24,610 bases of DNA from a virus. Location: positions 1 through 24,610 of IMG/VR virus record IMGVR_UViG_3300042564_000738; one strand, given 5' to 3'. The position numbers and the translations under genes are program-made. The notes below the pieces were generated by a model. That model was not told the DNA's origin and ran no database searches. It worked only from the letters and a program-made list of their open reading frames with translations. Below are positions 1 through 8,601 of this stretch, piece after piece. The first letter of the stretch is position 1; the number at the start of each line of letters is the position of its first letter.

Positions 1-48
1 GAAAAAACAGAAATAGAAATTAAAAATATAAAAAGAAATGGTATATAG
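1..48 (+). CDS. C-terminal fragment of an upstream gene
   Basis: Frame 1 is open from the window edge to a TAG at 46-48, giving 15 residues that end in KNIKRNGI. The other two forward frames stop earlier, at 16 and 23. Its stop would overlap the start of the next gene by 11 bases, which matches the packing elsewhere in the window. Too little is visible to assign a function, and the upstream gene could equally end in one of the other frames. Confidence 0.35.
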   Translation, partial: EKTEIEIKNIKRNGI

Positions 49-460
49 AATTATAAAAGAAATTAAAGATGTGTTACTTGATGAGCCATTTGTAAACACA
101 GTTACAGAGGGTGATATATTTGAAGTTGATTTAAACAAACAAACAATATTTCCATTAAGTCATATTATATTAAATAGTGCAACGCATCAAGGTAACGTAT
201 TATCTTTTAATATTACTATTTTGTTAATGGATATTATAAACCAAAAAGATGATAGCAATAAAGTTGATATTTGGAACACTCAATTACTTTTAGCTACAAG
301 GGTTTTAAATAAATTAAATAGAGCAGATATTGCTGATGACTTTTGGGAGTTAACAGGTAATCCTACTTACGAACCATTTACAGAACGATTTGAGAACGAT
401 TTAGCAGGATGGGCGGTTACGTTTGATGTATTAGTAAGAAACGATATTACTATCTGTTAA
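38..460 (+). CDS. Putative tail terminator / neck protein
   Basis: A 140-residue soluble protein rich in acidic and aromatic residues, with no signal peptide or membrane segment. Its size, the alternating strand/helix look (GDIFEVDLNK, LSFNITILLMDI, LATRVLNKLN, WAVTFDVLVRND) and its place directly upstream of an HK97 gp10-like gene fit the small tail-completion or tail-terminator proteins that cap the tail tube at the head end. That role rests on context more than on a diagnostic motif. The stop overlaps the next start by one base (TAATG), so the two are probably translationally coupled. It starts at the first ATG after the upstream fragment. No Shine-Dalgarno site is present, as is normal for Bacteroidetes. 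Confidence 0.55.
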   Translation: MVYRIIKEIKDVLLDEPFVNTVTEGDIFEVDLNKQTIFPLSHIILNSATHQGNVLSFNITILLMDIINQKDDSNKVDIWNTQLLLATRVLNKLNRADIADDFWELTGNPTYEPFTERFENDLAGWAVTFDVLVRNDITIC

Positions 461-966
461 TGGATAATAAACAAACATATAAATACTTAAACGACTTTGC
501 TAAATATGTAATTCAGCAGAGTAGAAGTAATTTAAGTAAAAGCGATAAGAACGTAAATAAGAAGTTATATAATAGTTTAGATAGTGAAATTGAGGTAGGT
601 GCTAATAGTTTTAGAATGTCTTTTTTAATGGAAGATTATGGTGCTTTTCAAGACCAAGGAGTTAGTGGAACGAAAAGAAAATATGATACTCCATTTAGTT
701 ATAAAAGTAAAAGACCACCATTAAAACCAATTACTGATTGGGTTACAAAACGTAGGTTTCAATTTAGAAAAGAAAATGGAAAGTTTATGTCTTATAAATC
801 TACTGCTTATTTAATTGCAGGTGGTATTTTAAAGAACGGAATTAAACCAAGTTTGTTTTTTACAAAACCATTTAACAAAGCATTTGAACGATTACCTGAT
901 GAATTGGTTGAAGCATACGGATTAGACGTTGAACAATTTTTACAATATACAATTAATAAAAAATGA
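460..966 (+). CDS. HK97 gp10-like head-tail joining protein
   Basis: A 168-residue protein. The middle reads YGAFQDQGVSGTKRKY, then a basic, proline-containing stretch (KSKRPPLKPITDWV), then AYLIAGGILKNGIKPSLFFTKPF. A YG-x-FQDQGVSG segment followed by an alanine/glycine helix and a G-I-x-P-x-x-F-F-x-x-x-F ending recalls the HK97 gp10 / minor tail completion family, which sits at the neck and helps attach the tail. The gene starts in the stop codon of its upstream neighbour (TAATG) and overlaps the next gene by four bases (ATGA at 963-966), placing it in a tightly coupled tail operon. The family assignment is by pattern recognition, so moderately confident. Confidence 0.6.
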   Translation: MDNKQTYKYLNDFAKYVIQQSRSNLSKSDKNVNKKLYNSLDSEIEVGANSFRMSFLMEDYGAFQDQGVSGTKRKYDTPFSYKSKRPPLKPITDWVTKRRFQFRKENGKFMSYKSTAYLIAGGILKNGIKPSLFFTKPFNKAFERLPDELVEAYGLDVEQFLQYTINKK

Positions 967-1973
967 AAAAAATATTTATAAGAAGTCCGTATTTTATTGA
1001 AATAAACGAATCAGGACAAACAGGTGCTAAAATAGAAATATTCTTATGGAATAAAGGAACTACCGAACCTATAATTCCAAATTATACTTTAAGTAAAAAC
1101 ATAGCGAGTGCTTCTCAAACTTTAGTATCTTGGAATGTAGCAAACTATGCAAAGGAATTTATTAAACCTATTGCACCTGTAACTGTTTCAGTAGCTACTG
1201 AAGAAAATTCAAATACTTGGTGTTATATGAAAATTAAAACATATAAATTAGAAACCTCAACAGAAACGCTTTTAAATACAGAAACATTTGTTTGTTTAAA
1301 TGGTTACACACAATACTCAGGCGGTTATAATCAAAGCAATACTGATACTATAATACCTTTAGTAAATACAAATATTAAGTTAACTACATTTTCAGGTTTT
1401 AATTATATAAATGTTTGGATTGAAGATAATGAATATTATGTATGGTCATCTAATACATCGGTTAGTTTTTTTACACCAACAAGCGAAGGCTTATGGAAAT
1501 TACCTTATGATTATGATAATTATTCTTTATTCATAGGACTTGAACCTATTTTTGGAATTAACACCGAACAATTATGCGAACCTAAATATACACCAATAAC
1601 TTGTAAATTTATTAATCGTTTTGGTGGTTGGCAGTTCTTAACGTTTTTTAAAGCTAATAGCAGTTCGATAGACGTAACTTCTAAAGATTTTGATATGTTA
1701 CCTTCATCAATAAATTATAATGCCTTACAAGGTCAAAAAAGAGTATTTAATCAACAAGGTAAACAAAAAATAAAATGTAACACAGGATGGGTTGATGAAA
1801 ACTACTTTGAATTAATACAAGATTTACTTTTAAGTCAAACTGTTTTATTAGACAATAAACCTGTAACAGTAAAAAGTCAAAGTGCAGATTATAAAACAAA
1901 TTTAAAAGAAAAGAATATTAACTACGAAATAGAATTTGAATATAACTTTGGGTTAATTAACGATGTAATATAA
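963..1973 (+). CDS. Tail-associated structural protein (unknown family)
   Basis: A 336-residue protein, rich in beta-prone residues (T, N, Y, F, W), without a signal peptide or membrane segment. Many short aromatic strands (SPYFIEINESGQTGAKIEIF at the N-terminus; GFNYINVWIEDNEYYVW in the middle) suggest a beta-sandwich structural protein. It overlaps the joining-protein gene by four bases and ends directly before the start of the large tail protein at 1974. This position suits a distal tail or baseplate component working with the 825-residue protein. I recognise no catalytic motif and cannot name a family; a tail role is inferred from the operon. Confidence 0.5.
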   Translation: MKKIFIRSPYFIEINESGQTGAKIEIFLWNKGTTEPIIPNYTLSKNIASASQTLVSWNVANYAKEFIKPIAPVTVSVATEENSNTWCYMKIKTYKLETSTETLLNTETFVCLNGYTQYSGGYNQSNTDTIIPLVNTNIKLTTFSGFNYINVWIEDNEYYVWSSNTSVSFFTPTSEGLWKLPYDYDNYSLFIGLEPIFGINTEQLCEPKYTPITCKFINRFGGWQFLTFFKANSSSIDVTSKDFDMLPSSINYNALQGQKRVFNQQGKQKIKCNTGWVDENYFELIQDLLLSQTVLLDNKPVTVKSQSADYKTNLKEKNINYEIEFEYNFGLINDVI

Positions 1974-4451
1974 ATGAAAGTAGCTTTATATATTAAAACA
2001 AAAAAACAGTACGACCCTTCTTTAGATTTAGTTATAGAAAAATTTGAAGATAGGGTTTTAGCTGATGGCGGTACTTTTGAAGCGTTTAATTGTTTAAAAA
2101 CTGAAGTAGATTCTTTAGGTGGTGTTAGTGGTATTGCTTTAAATACTATAACTGATTTTGCTGCAAGAGTTTTAGCTGATGGCGGTGTTTATGAATCTGA
2201 AAATTGTTTGCTAAATATAATAAACGATTTAGGTGGTGTTGTTCCTGCTGTAGCTGAAACTGATTTTGTTCGCAGAATAGAGTTATTTGAAGATGAAAAG
2301 ATTTCTTTAACTTCATCTATACAAAACGTTAACGATATATCAAAAGTATTTACCGACTATTCACAATCGTTTACAATTCCTGCAAGTGATAACAATAACG
2401 AAATATTTAGACATTGGTACGAAAATAGTTTAGACAATGGATTTGACCAACGTGTAAGATATGATGGTTACATTGAACTTGATACGCAATTATTTAGAAC
2501 AGGTAAATGGCAGTTAGAATCAGCAAGTTTAAAAAACAATAGAATAGAAGATTATAAAATTACTTTCTATGGAGATTTAAAATCTTTAACTGATAAATTT
2601 GGTGAAGATAAATTAAACGATGTAGAAGAAATAAATGATTATACTATTTCTTACAGCGGAACTGCTGTTAGAAGTAAAGTTACTGTATTTACTCCTGAAG
2701 ATGTTATGTTTCCATTAATTACTTCTGATAGAGTTTGGCAGTATGGTGTAGGTGGTGCAAATGATATTTCAACAAGTGGCGGAGCAATTAATTATGATGA
2801 ATTATATCCTGCTATAAAAGTAGCAAGAGTTTTCGATGCTATTGCTGATAAATACAATTTGAATTTTAGCGGTACTTTTTTAAATCAACAAAAATTTAAT
2901 AAGGCTTATTTATGGTTGAAAGGAAACGATTCAAGACGATTTGTTTCTACAACACAAAGAAAACAAATTTTATTTAATAATAACAATACTTATTTACCTC
3001 AAGTTTTTAATATTGAAAACAACACTTATAATTTAGTTATTGCTGCAAGTGTTGGAATTGGTGGTGGTGTGATAGCACAACAGTTTAATTTTAGAATAGT
3101 AATAAACTTTCCTGCAATTACAGACCATAGAATATTTATATACAAAGATGGGAGTTTATTTACTACTTTAGAATTTAATGCAAGTCAATCAACTATAAAT
3201 ATACCTGCAGCATTTGGTGGTGGTGCTTATACATTTTTTGTTGAGTCTTTTACTCCAACAACTTACACTTATTCTTATTCGTTTTCATATACAAGATGGA
3301 ATATAAATACAAACAATACAACTTTCCCAACAGTTAATTTAGGTTCAAGTAGTGGAAGTTTAAATTCTAATTTGAATTTATTAAATTATATGCCTGATAT
3401 TAAGGTAACTGATTTCTTTAGTGGAATATTAAAAATGTTTAATCTTACTGCTTTTAGTACAGATGGAATTAATTTTACATTAGAGCAGTTGGAAAATTGG
3501 TATTTTTTAGGTGATATAAAAGATTTTAGTGAATATTGTACAACTGATTTAGATTTTAATAGAATAAAACCATACAAGAAAATCAATTTTGAATATGAAA
3601 AAAGTGAGAATGTTTTAAGTAGAAACTTTTTTACTACAAATTCAAGAGAGTACGGAAATTTAAGTTCTACTTTTAATACTGATGGTTCTGATTATTCAAT
3701 TAAGTTACCATTTGAAAATTTATTATTTAATAAGTTTACAGGTACTAATTTACAAGTTGGTTATGCTTTAAAATCAGACTTAACACCATACGCACCAAAA
3801 CCAATTATTTTATATTTCACTGAAAGAAAATCAGGAACATTATTTATTAATAACGGAAGTGGAGCAACAAACATATCAAATTTTAATGTATTTGGGCAAG
3901 ATTGTATTGATACTTCTGATTTAACAAACAACACTTTAAATTGGGGTGTTGAAATTAGTTCTTATTTTTTAGAGCCTATCAACAATTCATTATTTAATAA
4001 CTATTATTTGGCTTACTTAAATAACTTGTATTCTTTAAAATCAAGAATGGTAAAAGTTAAAATGCGTTTACCTTATTTAGAATTATTAAATTTAAGGTTA
4101 AACGATAGAATTGTTATCAGAGATAAAAGATATATTATAAACCAATACACAACTGATTTAACAACCTTTGAAAGTGATTTTGAATTGATTCAAGATTTTA
4201 GAAGTATCAATTATGATAATAGTTCTTTAAGAAGTATTAGCAATCAAGCAGTTATATTTGATGTATTTACAACTTCAAAAGAGCCTTTAACTTGGACTAT
4301 TGCTGAAGACGTCGATAGTATGATAACAGGAATTTCTTTTAATGAATTAGGTGTTAAAATAGAAGTTAAACCAAACGTGAGCGGTTTAGAACGCAACGCA
4401 TCAATAATAAGTAACAATAACGATTTAATAGCAATTATACAAGATGCTTAA
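1974..4451 (+). CDS. Large tail/baseplate protein with N-terminal repeats and BACON-like end
   Basis: An 825-residue structural protein. The N-terminus carries two copies of a short module (residues 24-50 and 62-88), each with RVLADGG followed by a conserved Cys-Leu pair and ending DLGG or SLGG. The two copies share an 18-base identical DNA core (2055-2072 and 2169-2186). The region after about residue 98 (RIELFEDEKISLTSS, then DYSQSFTIPAS) resembles a domain I associate with tail-tip proteins of Bacteroidetes phages. The last 70 or so residues (WTI ... RNASIIS ... IIQDA) have the W-x-I and R-x-A-x-I pattern of a BACON-like beta-sandwich, a fold linked to glycan or mucin binding. A role in the tail tip or baseplate, perhaps touching the cell surface, is inferred. 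Confidence 0.6.
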   Translation: MKVALYIKTKKQYDPSLDLVIEKFEDRVLADGGTFEAFNCLKTEVDSLGGVSGIALNTITDFAARVLADGGVYESENCLLNIINDLGGVVPAVAETDFVRRIELFEDEKISLTSSIQNVNDISKVFTDYSQSFTIPASDNNNEIFRHWYENSLDNGFDQRVRYDGYIELDTQLFRTGKWQLESASLKNNRIEDYKITFYGDLKSLTDKFGEDKLNDVEEINDYTISYSGTAVRSKVTVFTPEDVMFPLITSDRVWQYGVGGANDISTSGGAINYDELYPAIKVARVFDAIADKYNLNFSGTFLNQQKFNKAYLWLKGNDSRRFVSTTQRKQILFNNNNTYLPQVFNIENNTYNLVIAASVGIGGGVIAQQFNFRIVINFPAITDHRIFIYKDGSLFTTLEFNASQSTINIPAAFGGGAYTFFVESFTPTTYTYSYSFSYTRWNINTNNTTFPTVNLGSSSGSLNSNLNLLNYMPDIKVTDFFSGILKMFNLTAFSTDGINFTLEQLENWYFLGDIKDFSEYCTTDLDFNRIKPYKKINFEYEKSENVLSRNFFTTNSREYGNLSSTFNTDGSDYSIKLPFENLLFNKFTGTNLQVGYALKSDLTPYAPKPIILYFTERKSGTLFINNGSGATNISNFNVFGQDCIDTSDLTNNTLNWGVEISSYFLEPINNSLFNNYYLAYLNNLYSLKSRMVKVKMRLPYLELLNLRLNDRIVIRDKRYIINQYTTDLTTFESDFELIQDFRSINYDNSSLRSISNQAVIFDVFTTSKEPLTWTIAEDVDSMITGISFNELGVKIEVKPNVSGLERNASIISNNNDLIAIIQDA

Positions 4452-4587
4452 ATTAATATTAGAAATGCTTCCATTGTTAAACGAACACGATAGCGAAGCG
4501 ATTGCAATAGCAAAAGGAAAACATAAATTACCAACAAACATTAAAGAATTAAAACAAGCGATAAAATGGCAATTAAGAAAACAATAG
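4444..4587 (+). CDS. Small overlapping gene before the tape measure (47 aa)
   Basis: An ATG at 4444 opens a 47-residue frame ending in TAG at 4585-4587. It overlaps the end of the large tail gene by 8 bases and the start of the tape measure gene by 22 bases, and it exactly fills the 114-base gap between them. The product begins MLKLILEMLPLLNEHD and ends KQAIKWQLRKQ: two short amphipathic helices with a basic tail. The tiled overlaps mirror the rest of the operon, which argues for a real gene. In many long-tailed phages the slot before the tape measure holds tail assembly chaperones; this product is far shorter, so that role is only a suggestion. Confidence 0.55.
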   Translation: MLKLILEMLPLLNEHDSEAIAIAKGKHKLPTNIKELKQAIKWQLRKQ

Positions 4588-6614
4588 AAATTGATGTAAG
4601 TACAGTCCAAGCGGTTGGTGGTTTAGATAACCTTTCAAAAGCGTTAGAGAAAGTTGATTCATCAGCTAAAGGCGTAGAAGCCACCTTTGAAGAAGTTTAT
4701 GGTGATTTAAAACCTTTAACCGCAAGAATGGGTGAAGCTGAAGATAGGCTTTATGAGTTAGCTTTAGCAGGTCAAAGTGCAAGTCAAGAATATAAAGATT
4801 TATTAGCATCTGTTGGGCAGTATAGACAAGTGCAAATGCAAACGGATATGGTTGTTGACGCTGCAGCAACTACATTTGATACTAAATTAGGTGGAGCTTT
4901 ACAAGGTGCTACTTCTGCTTTTGCAGGTATTCAAGGTGCGATGGCTTTAACAGGCGGACAAAGTGAAGAACTTGAAGCTGCTATATTAAAAGTTCAGGGT
5001 GCAATGGCACTTGCTGAGGGTGTTCGTGGTTTGCGTGAGGGTTCAGTTGCTTTTAAAGCATTAGGAACTTCGGCAAAGGCTGCATTAAACGGAATTAAAA
5101 CAGGAATTGCCGCTACAGGTATTGGTGTTTTATTAGTTGCTTTAGGTGCAGTTGTAGCTTATTGGGATGATATTAAAGAAGCGGTTAACGGAGTAAGTAG
5201 TGAACAAGAAGATTTAAATAGTTTAGCACAAACAAATTTAGAAGCTGAACAAAATAAACTTGACACAATAGGTAATCAAGATAATATTTTAAAACTTCAA
5301 GGTAAATCTGAGAAAGAAATTTTAAAAACTAAAATAGCACAAACTGACCAAGTTATAAAGGCTTCTGAAATTCAAATTGAGCAATCAATAGCAACTGCAA
5401 AAGCACAAACTGAAGCAGCTAAAAGAAATAAAGAAATTTTAGCTGATGTTCTTAAATTTATGCTTGTTCCACTTACTGCACTTTTAAAAACAGTTGATTT
5501 AGTTGGTGATGCTTTAGGTAAAGATTTTGGTTTAGAAGAGAAAGCATTTTCAGCATTATCAAATCTTGTTTTTGACCCAAAGAAAACTGAAGAAGAAGGA
5601 AATGCAGTTGTAGCCGAACAAAAGAAAGCGTTACAAAAATTAAAAAATGATAGAGCAGGGTTGCAACTTTCTATTAATAATATTGACAATCAAGCAGCTA
5701 AAGAATCTTCTGATAAAAGAAAAGAAGCTAACGATAAAGCTATACAAAACGAGAAAGATAAAGCAGATGCTTTAGAACGTATTAGACAAGGCGAAATTGA
5801 TACTGAAGCGGAACGTAGAGCAGAGGAGTTATTTCAAGTTCAAGAACAATATAGATTATTAATTGAAGAAGCTACAAAATTCGGTCAAGATACAACTTCT
5901 TTAAAAGAAGCACAACTTACAAAAGAAAAAGAATTAAAAGATAAATTCAAAGAAGAAGACAGGGTTAAAGAAGAAGAATATTGGATGGCTGAATCTGAAA
6001 AGGCTATTGCAAGAGATGAAGAAGCAAAGAAAAAAAGAGAAACTGATGCTGCTGAAGATTTAGAATTTCAAAAATCAAAAGATGAAGCTATTGCTGCTTC
6101 AAAACAAAACTTGACTAATATAATATCAGGTTTAGAAGAATCAGGTTTAGCTAAAACAAAAGCAGGTCAAGGAATATCAAAAGCTATTGCTTTAACACAA
6201 ATTGGAATTGATAGTGCGGTTGCTATTTCTAAAGCGTCTACTTTAGCAAATGCTGAAGGAACTGCTGCTCAGTTAGCTTTTCCAACTGTTCCGGGAATTG
6301 GTACTGCAGCAAGGATAATTTCATACGCATCTACTGCTTTATCAGTTGTTTCAAACATAGCAAGAGCTAAAAAATTATTATCAAGTGGCGGTTCATCTAC
6401 AGGCGGAAGTTCAGGCGGCGGCGGTGGTGGTTCTGCTCCAACAGGTGGTGGTGCTCCACCCCCTCAATTTAACGTTGTAGGCAATAGCGGTGTAAATCAA
6501 ATTGCTCAAACATTAGGAAGTCAACAACCTGTCCAAGCGTATGTAGTTGCAAACAATGTAACAACCGCACAAAGTTTAGATAGAAACATTATTCAAAATG
6601 CTTCTTTAGGATAA
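4566..6614 (+). CDS. Tape measure protein
   Basis: A 682-residue protein with the expected architecture. It has a helical N-terminus, alanine/glycine-rich hydrophobic segments (about 108-150 and a likely membrane helix at 180-199), a long charged coiled-coil region (about 220-520, rich in E, K and A), a second hydrophobic helix region near 540-600, and a glycine/serine-rich linker followed by a conserved-looking C-terminus (FNVVGNSGVNQIAQTLGS). Tape measures set tail length at roughly 0.15 nm per residue, which would predict a tail near 100 nm. The hydrophobic segments fit a role in DNA passage through the host membrane. It starts at the ATG inside the small upstream gene. Immediately after its stop come the two hairpins at 6615-6672. 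Confidence 0.85.
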   Translation: MAIKKTIEIDVSTVQAVGGLDNLSKALEKVDSSAKGVEATFEEVYGDLKPLTARMGEAEDRLYELALAGQSASQEYKDLLASVGQYRQVQMQTDMVVDAAATTFDTKLGGALQGATSAFAGIQGAMALTGGQSEELEAAILKVQGAMALAEGVRGLREGSVAFKALGTSAKAALNGIKTGIAATGIGVLLVALGAVVAYWDDIKEAVNGVSSEQEDLNSLAQTNLEAEQNKLDTIGNQDNILKLQGKSEKEILKTKIAQTDQVIKASEIQIEQSIATAKAQTEAAKRNKEILADVLKFMLVPLTALLKTVDLVGDALGKDFGLEEKAFSALSNLVFDPKKTEEEGNAVVAEQKKALQKLKNDRAGLQLSINNIDNQAAKESSDKRKEANDKAIQNEKDKADALERIRQGEIDTEAERRAEELFQVQEQYRLLIEEATKFGQDTTSLKEAQLTKEKELKDKFKEEDRVKEEEYWMAESEKAIARDEEAKKKRETDAAEDLEFQKSKDEAIAASKQNLTNIISGLEESGLAKTKAGQGISKAIALTQIGIDSAVAISKASTLANAEGTAAQLAFPTVPGIGTAARIISYASTALSVVSNIARAKKLLSSGGSSTGGSSGGGGGGSAPTGGGAPPPQFNVVGNSGVNQIAQTLGSQQPVQAYVVANNVTTAQSLDRNIIQNASLG

Positions 6615-6672
6615 TATACCTTATTGGGTATAATGTAAACAAATTTGTTTATACTATACCTTTTTGGGTATA
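6615..6672. repeat. Hairpin - palindrome - hairpin element
   Basis: Directly after the tape measure stop codon lie two near-identical hairpins, TATACC-TTATTG-GGTATA (6615-6632) and TATACC-TTTTTG-GGTATA (6655-6672). They flank a perfect 16-base palindrome, TAAACAAATTTGTTTA (6636-6651). The outer arms can also pair with each other, so alternative folds are possible. The stems are AT-rich and are not followed by a T-run, so this is not a standard Rho-independent terminator on the plus strand. It occupies the first half of the 99-base gap between the tail and head modules. Function is unknown; a regulator binding site, an RNA processing site or a weak terminator are options. Confidence 0.6.
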
Positions 6673-6713
6673 AAAAACAATTTAATAAATAATTAATTTT
6701 TAAATAAAAACAA

Positions 6714-7307
6714 ATGAATTTAATAGAACTTATTATAGATGACAAAGAAGATTTGCAAGGTGTTGAAGCTATTTCAATCGTAGAAAACCCTGCTATTGAA
6801 TCTGACTTTGTAGCATTAAAATCTGAAGAAGTTAAACTTGCTGAAGTAGATAAAGAGAAACGTATTTTGATGGGTGCTGTTTTAATCCCTGAAAAGCCGA
6901 TTTACCGACGTAATGGCGAAGATGAATATTATATATATTTTTCAAAAGATACTGTTGTAAAAGCATCGCAGTTGTTTTTAAAAAAAGGGAATCAAGGCAA
7001 TTCAACATTAGAACACTCAAAAGCAATCGATGGTTTAACAGTTGTTGAAAGTTGGATAGTTGAAGATTTAACTAAAGACAAAACTGCTTTATATAATTTA
7101 AGTGTTCCTGTTGGTACTTGGATGGCAAGTGTAAAAGTTGACAACGATGAAATTTGGAACGATTACGTTAAAACAGGAAAAGTAAAAGGTTTCAGTTTGG
7201 AAGGACATTTTGCTGACCAATTAGAAAAGAAAAAAGAATTATCAAAGGTACTTACTGAAGACGAAGAATTGATTTCTAAATTAAAAGAAATACTTAAAAA
7301 CGTATAA
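6714..7307 (+). CDS. XkdF-like prohead serine protease
   Basis: A 197-residue protein matching the XkdF-type (PBSX, Peptidase_S78_2) prohead protease pattern. It has an N-terminal AISIVENPAIESDFVAL segment, a conserved core with STLEHS (likely catalytic His101), a VVESWIVED strand, then VPVGTWMASVKVD, and finally KGFSLEGHF with the likely nucleophile Ser161. Such proteases cleave the scaffold and capsid delta domains during head maturation. A charged C-terminal tail follows (170-197). It opens the head module after the hairpin element and overlaps the next gene by one base (TAATG). The leader TTTTTAAATAAAAACAA just before the start is repeated before the gene at 10793. Confidence 0.8.
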   Translation: MNLIELIIDDKEDLQGVEAISIVENPAIESDFVALKSEEVKLAEVDKEKRILMGAVLIPEKPIYRRNGEDEYYIYFSKDTVVKASQLFLKKGNQGNSTLEHSKAIDGLTVVESWIVEDLTKDKTALYNLSVPVGTWMASVKVDNDEIWNDYVKTGKVKGFSLEGHFADQLEKKKELSKVLTEDEELISKLKEILKNV

Positions 7308-7927
7308 TGAAAAATACTGCATTTAAAGTTCACGTTGGTAATGCTACTCAAACAGAAGTAGACGAAGTAAATATCGAACAAGGTGCTATGTTGGTTACTG
7401 ATGAATCTTTATTTATGGGATTTAATGGTGAACAAGTTAGAGTATATCCACCACAATCTGATAAAATGGGTTTAGGTTGGGCAAGATACGATGATACACA
7501 ATATACAAGTGCTTCGCCTTATTCGTTTACTACAACTGCTTTTACAATACCAAATAATAAAGGTTTTGTAATTGATGAACATATACACTCAGAAATTGAT
7601 TATTATGCAAGTAACAAATTAAGAGCAGAGTTTGAAAACGATGTGTATATAGTTACAATCGCATTTAAAGCACAAATAAGCAACGCAAACGGATATGTTG
7701 ACTTATACCTTGAAGGTGGAAATGGAACTCCTTACGATAGAGTTAAAGACACAATAACTTTCCCAAAAGGTGCTAATTCAGAACATACATTTGCTAAAAC
7801 ATTTCAATATTATGCTGATGAAGATGTAGTAACAAATGGGTTAAGCGTTAAAATGAAAGCAAGTCACTCAGGAAAAATACACGATGTAATATATTTTATT
7901 CAAAGAACACAAAATCATAAATACTAA
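7307..7927 (+). CDS. Probable head decoration or head-fibre protein
   Basis: A 206-residue protein starting in the stop codon of the protease gene. The N-terminal part (GAMLVTDESLFMGFNGEQVRVYP) resembles the short repeat seen in phage head-fibre and decoration proteins, where a 'label value, display' strand pair recurs. The rest is a probable beta-sandwich (YSFTTTAFTIPNNKGFVIDE; YVDLYLEGGNGTPYDRV; IHDVIYFIQRTQ) resembling trimeric capping domains. Its place between protease and capsid genes supports an external capsid role. No catalytic signature is visible. A receptor-binding or carbohydrate-binding role cannot be excluded. Confidence 0.5.
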   Translation: MKNTAFKVHVGNATQTEVDEVNIEQGAMLVTDESLFMGFNGEQVRVYPPQSDKMGLGWARYDDTQYTSASPYSFTTTAFTIPNNKGFVIDEHIHSEIDYYASNKLRAEFENDVYIVTIAFKAQISNANGYVDLYLEGGNGTPYDRVKDTITFPKGANSEHTFAKTFQYYADEDVVTNGLSVKMKASHSGKIHDVIYFIQRTQNHKY

Positions 7928-7932
7928 TAAAA

Positions 7933-8130
7933 ATGAGTAAAGCTACAAAAAGTAAAACAAGTCCAAAGGGCGGAAACAGAGGTTGTCTTTGTGCAGACAG
8001 CACTTATAAAAAAGAATGTTGTAATGGTGATTTACAGGCTCAAGGAGTTGGTGCTACACTTTCACAAGGTGGTGAATCATTAATAACCAATGTAAATGGA
8101 ACAAGGACAATAGTTTCTAACAATGGTTAA
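7933..8130 (+). CDS. Small Cys-rich conserved phage protein
   Basis: A 65-residue basic protein with four cysteines in two pairs: C18-x-C20 within GNRGCLC and C29-C30 within KKECCNG, followed by LQAQGVGAT. The paired cysteines could bind a metal or form disulfides. The GCLC...ECCNG...QAQG arrangement is one I associate with small proteins near capsid genes in Bacteroidetes phages, but I know of no assigned function. It lies five bases after the decoration-like gene and 51 bases before the next. The gap after it (8131-8181) shows only AT-rich leader sequence. Confidence 0.6.
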   Translation: MSKATKSKTSPKGGNRGCLCADSTYKKECCNGDLQAQGVGATLSQGGESLITNVNGTRTIVSNNG

Positions 8131-8181
8131 CCTTAAAAATATAACAAAACTTTATAATATTAATTTTAAAACAAAAATCAA

Positions 8182-8586
8182 ATGAGTACGTTAAAATCCG
8201 TAGGTAACAAATTATTCAAAACAGAACTTGCTACACAAAAAGTTGAGTTAGCTATTGCTGATGATATGGCAAAACTTTCTTCTGAAGCTGATGCTCAGTT
8301 AACAAGGTTAAAAGCAGACAATGATAATTTAAGAAATATCGATAAAGCTATTGCTGATGCTAAAAATTTAGGAAAAACTGAATTAGCAAAAGCAGTTAAA
8401 AATATAGTTTCTGCTGAAGGTACAATGAAAAAAATAACTGACATATTAGGTAAAGCTGAAAAAACTGCAAAAGAATTAGGTATCGATGTAAAAACTATTC
8501 CTGCCTATACTTCATTAAACAAAGTTTATACTTCATTGGAAATTTATACTGAAGATAAAGAATTTGGAGAATATAAAAATCTATAA
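8182..8586 (+). CDS. Helical protein of the head module (possible scaffold partner)
   Basis: A 134-residue, almost entirely helical protein rich in A, K, L and D. It has heptad-like patterns from about residue 25 to 100 (AIADDMAKLSSEADAQL; KAVKNIVSAEGTMKKIT) and a short, more polar C-terminus ending EFGEYKNL. There are no cysteines, membrane segments or catalytic motifs. Its position between the decoration genes and the capsid gene suggests a scaffold or internal capsid protein, but it could be another virion component. It has an A-rich leader (AAAACAAAAATCAA) of the Bacteroidetes type. Confidence 0.5.
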   Translation: MSTLKSVGNKLFKTELATQKVELAIADDMAKLSSEADAQLTRLKADNDNLRNIDKAIADAKNLGKTELAKAVKNIVSAEGTMKKITDILGKAEKTAKELGIDVKTIPAYTSLNKVYTSLEIYTEDKEFGEYKNL

Positions 8587-8601
8587 TTAAATTAAATATA
8601 A

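Noticed and set aside
5372-5689. A 105-residue minus-strand frame inside the tape measure gene
   Set aside because: It is the complement of a repetitive, alanine/lysine-rich coiled-coil coding region, which commonly leaves the opposite strand open.
6655-6672. Second hairpin as a Rho-independent terminator
   Set aside because: The stem is AT-rich and is followed by A residues, not a T-run.
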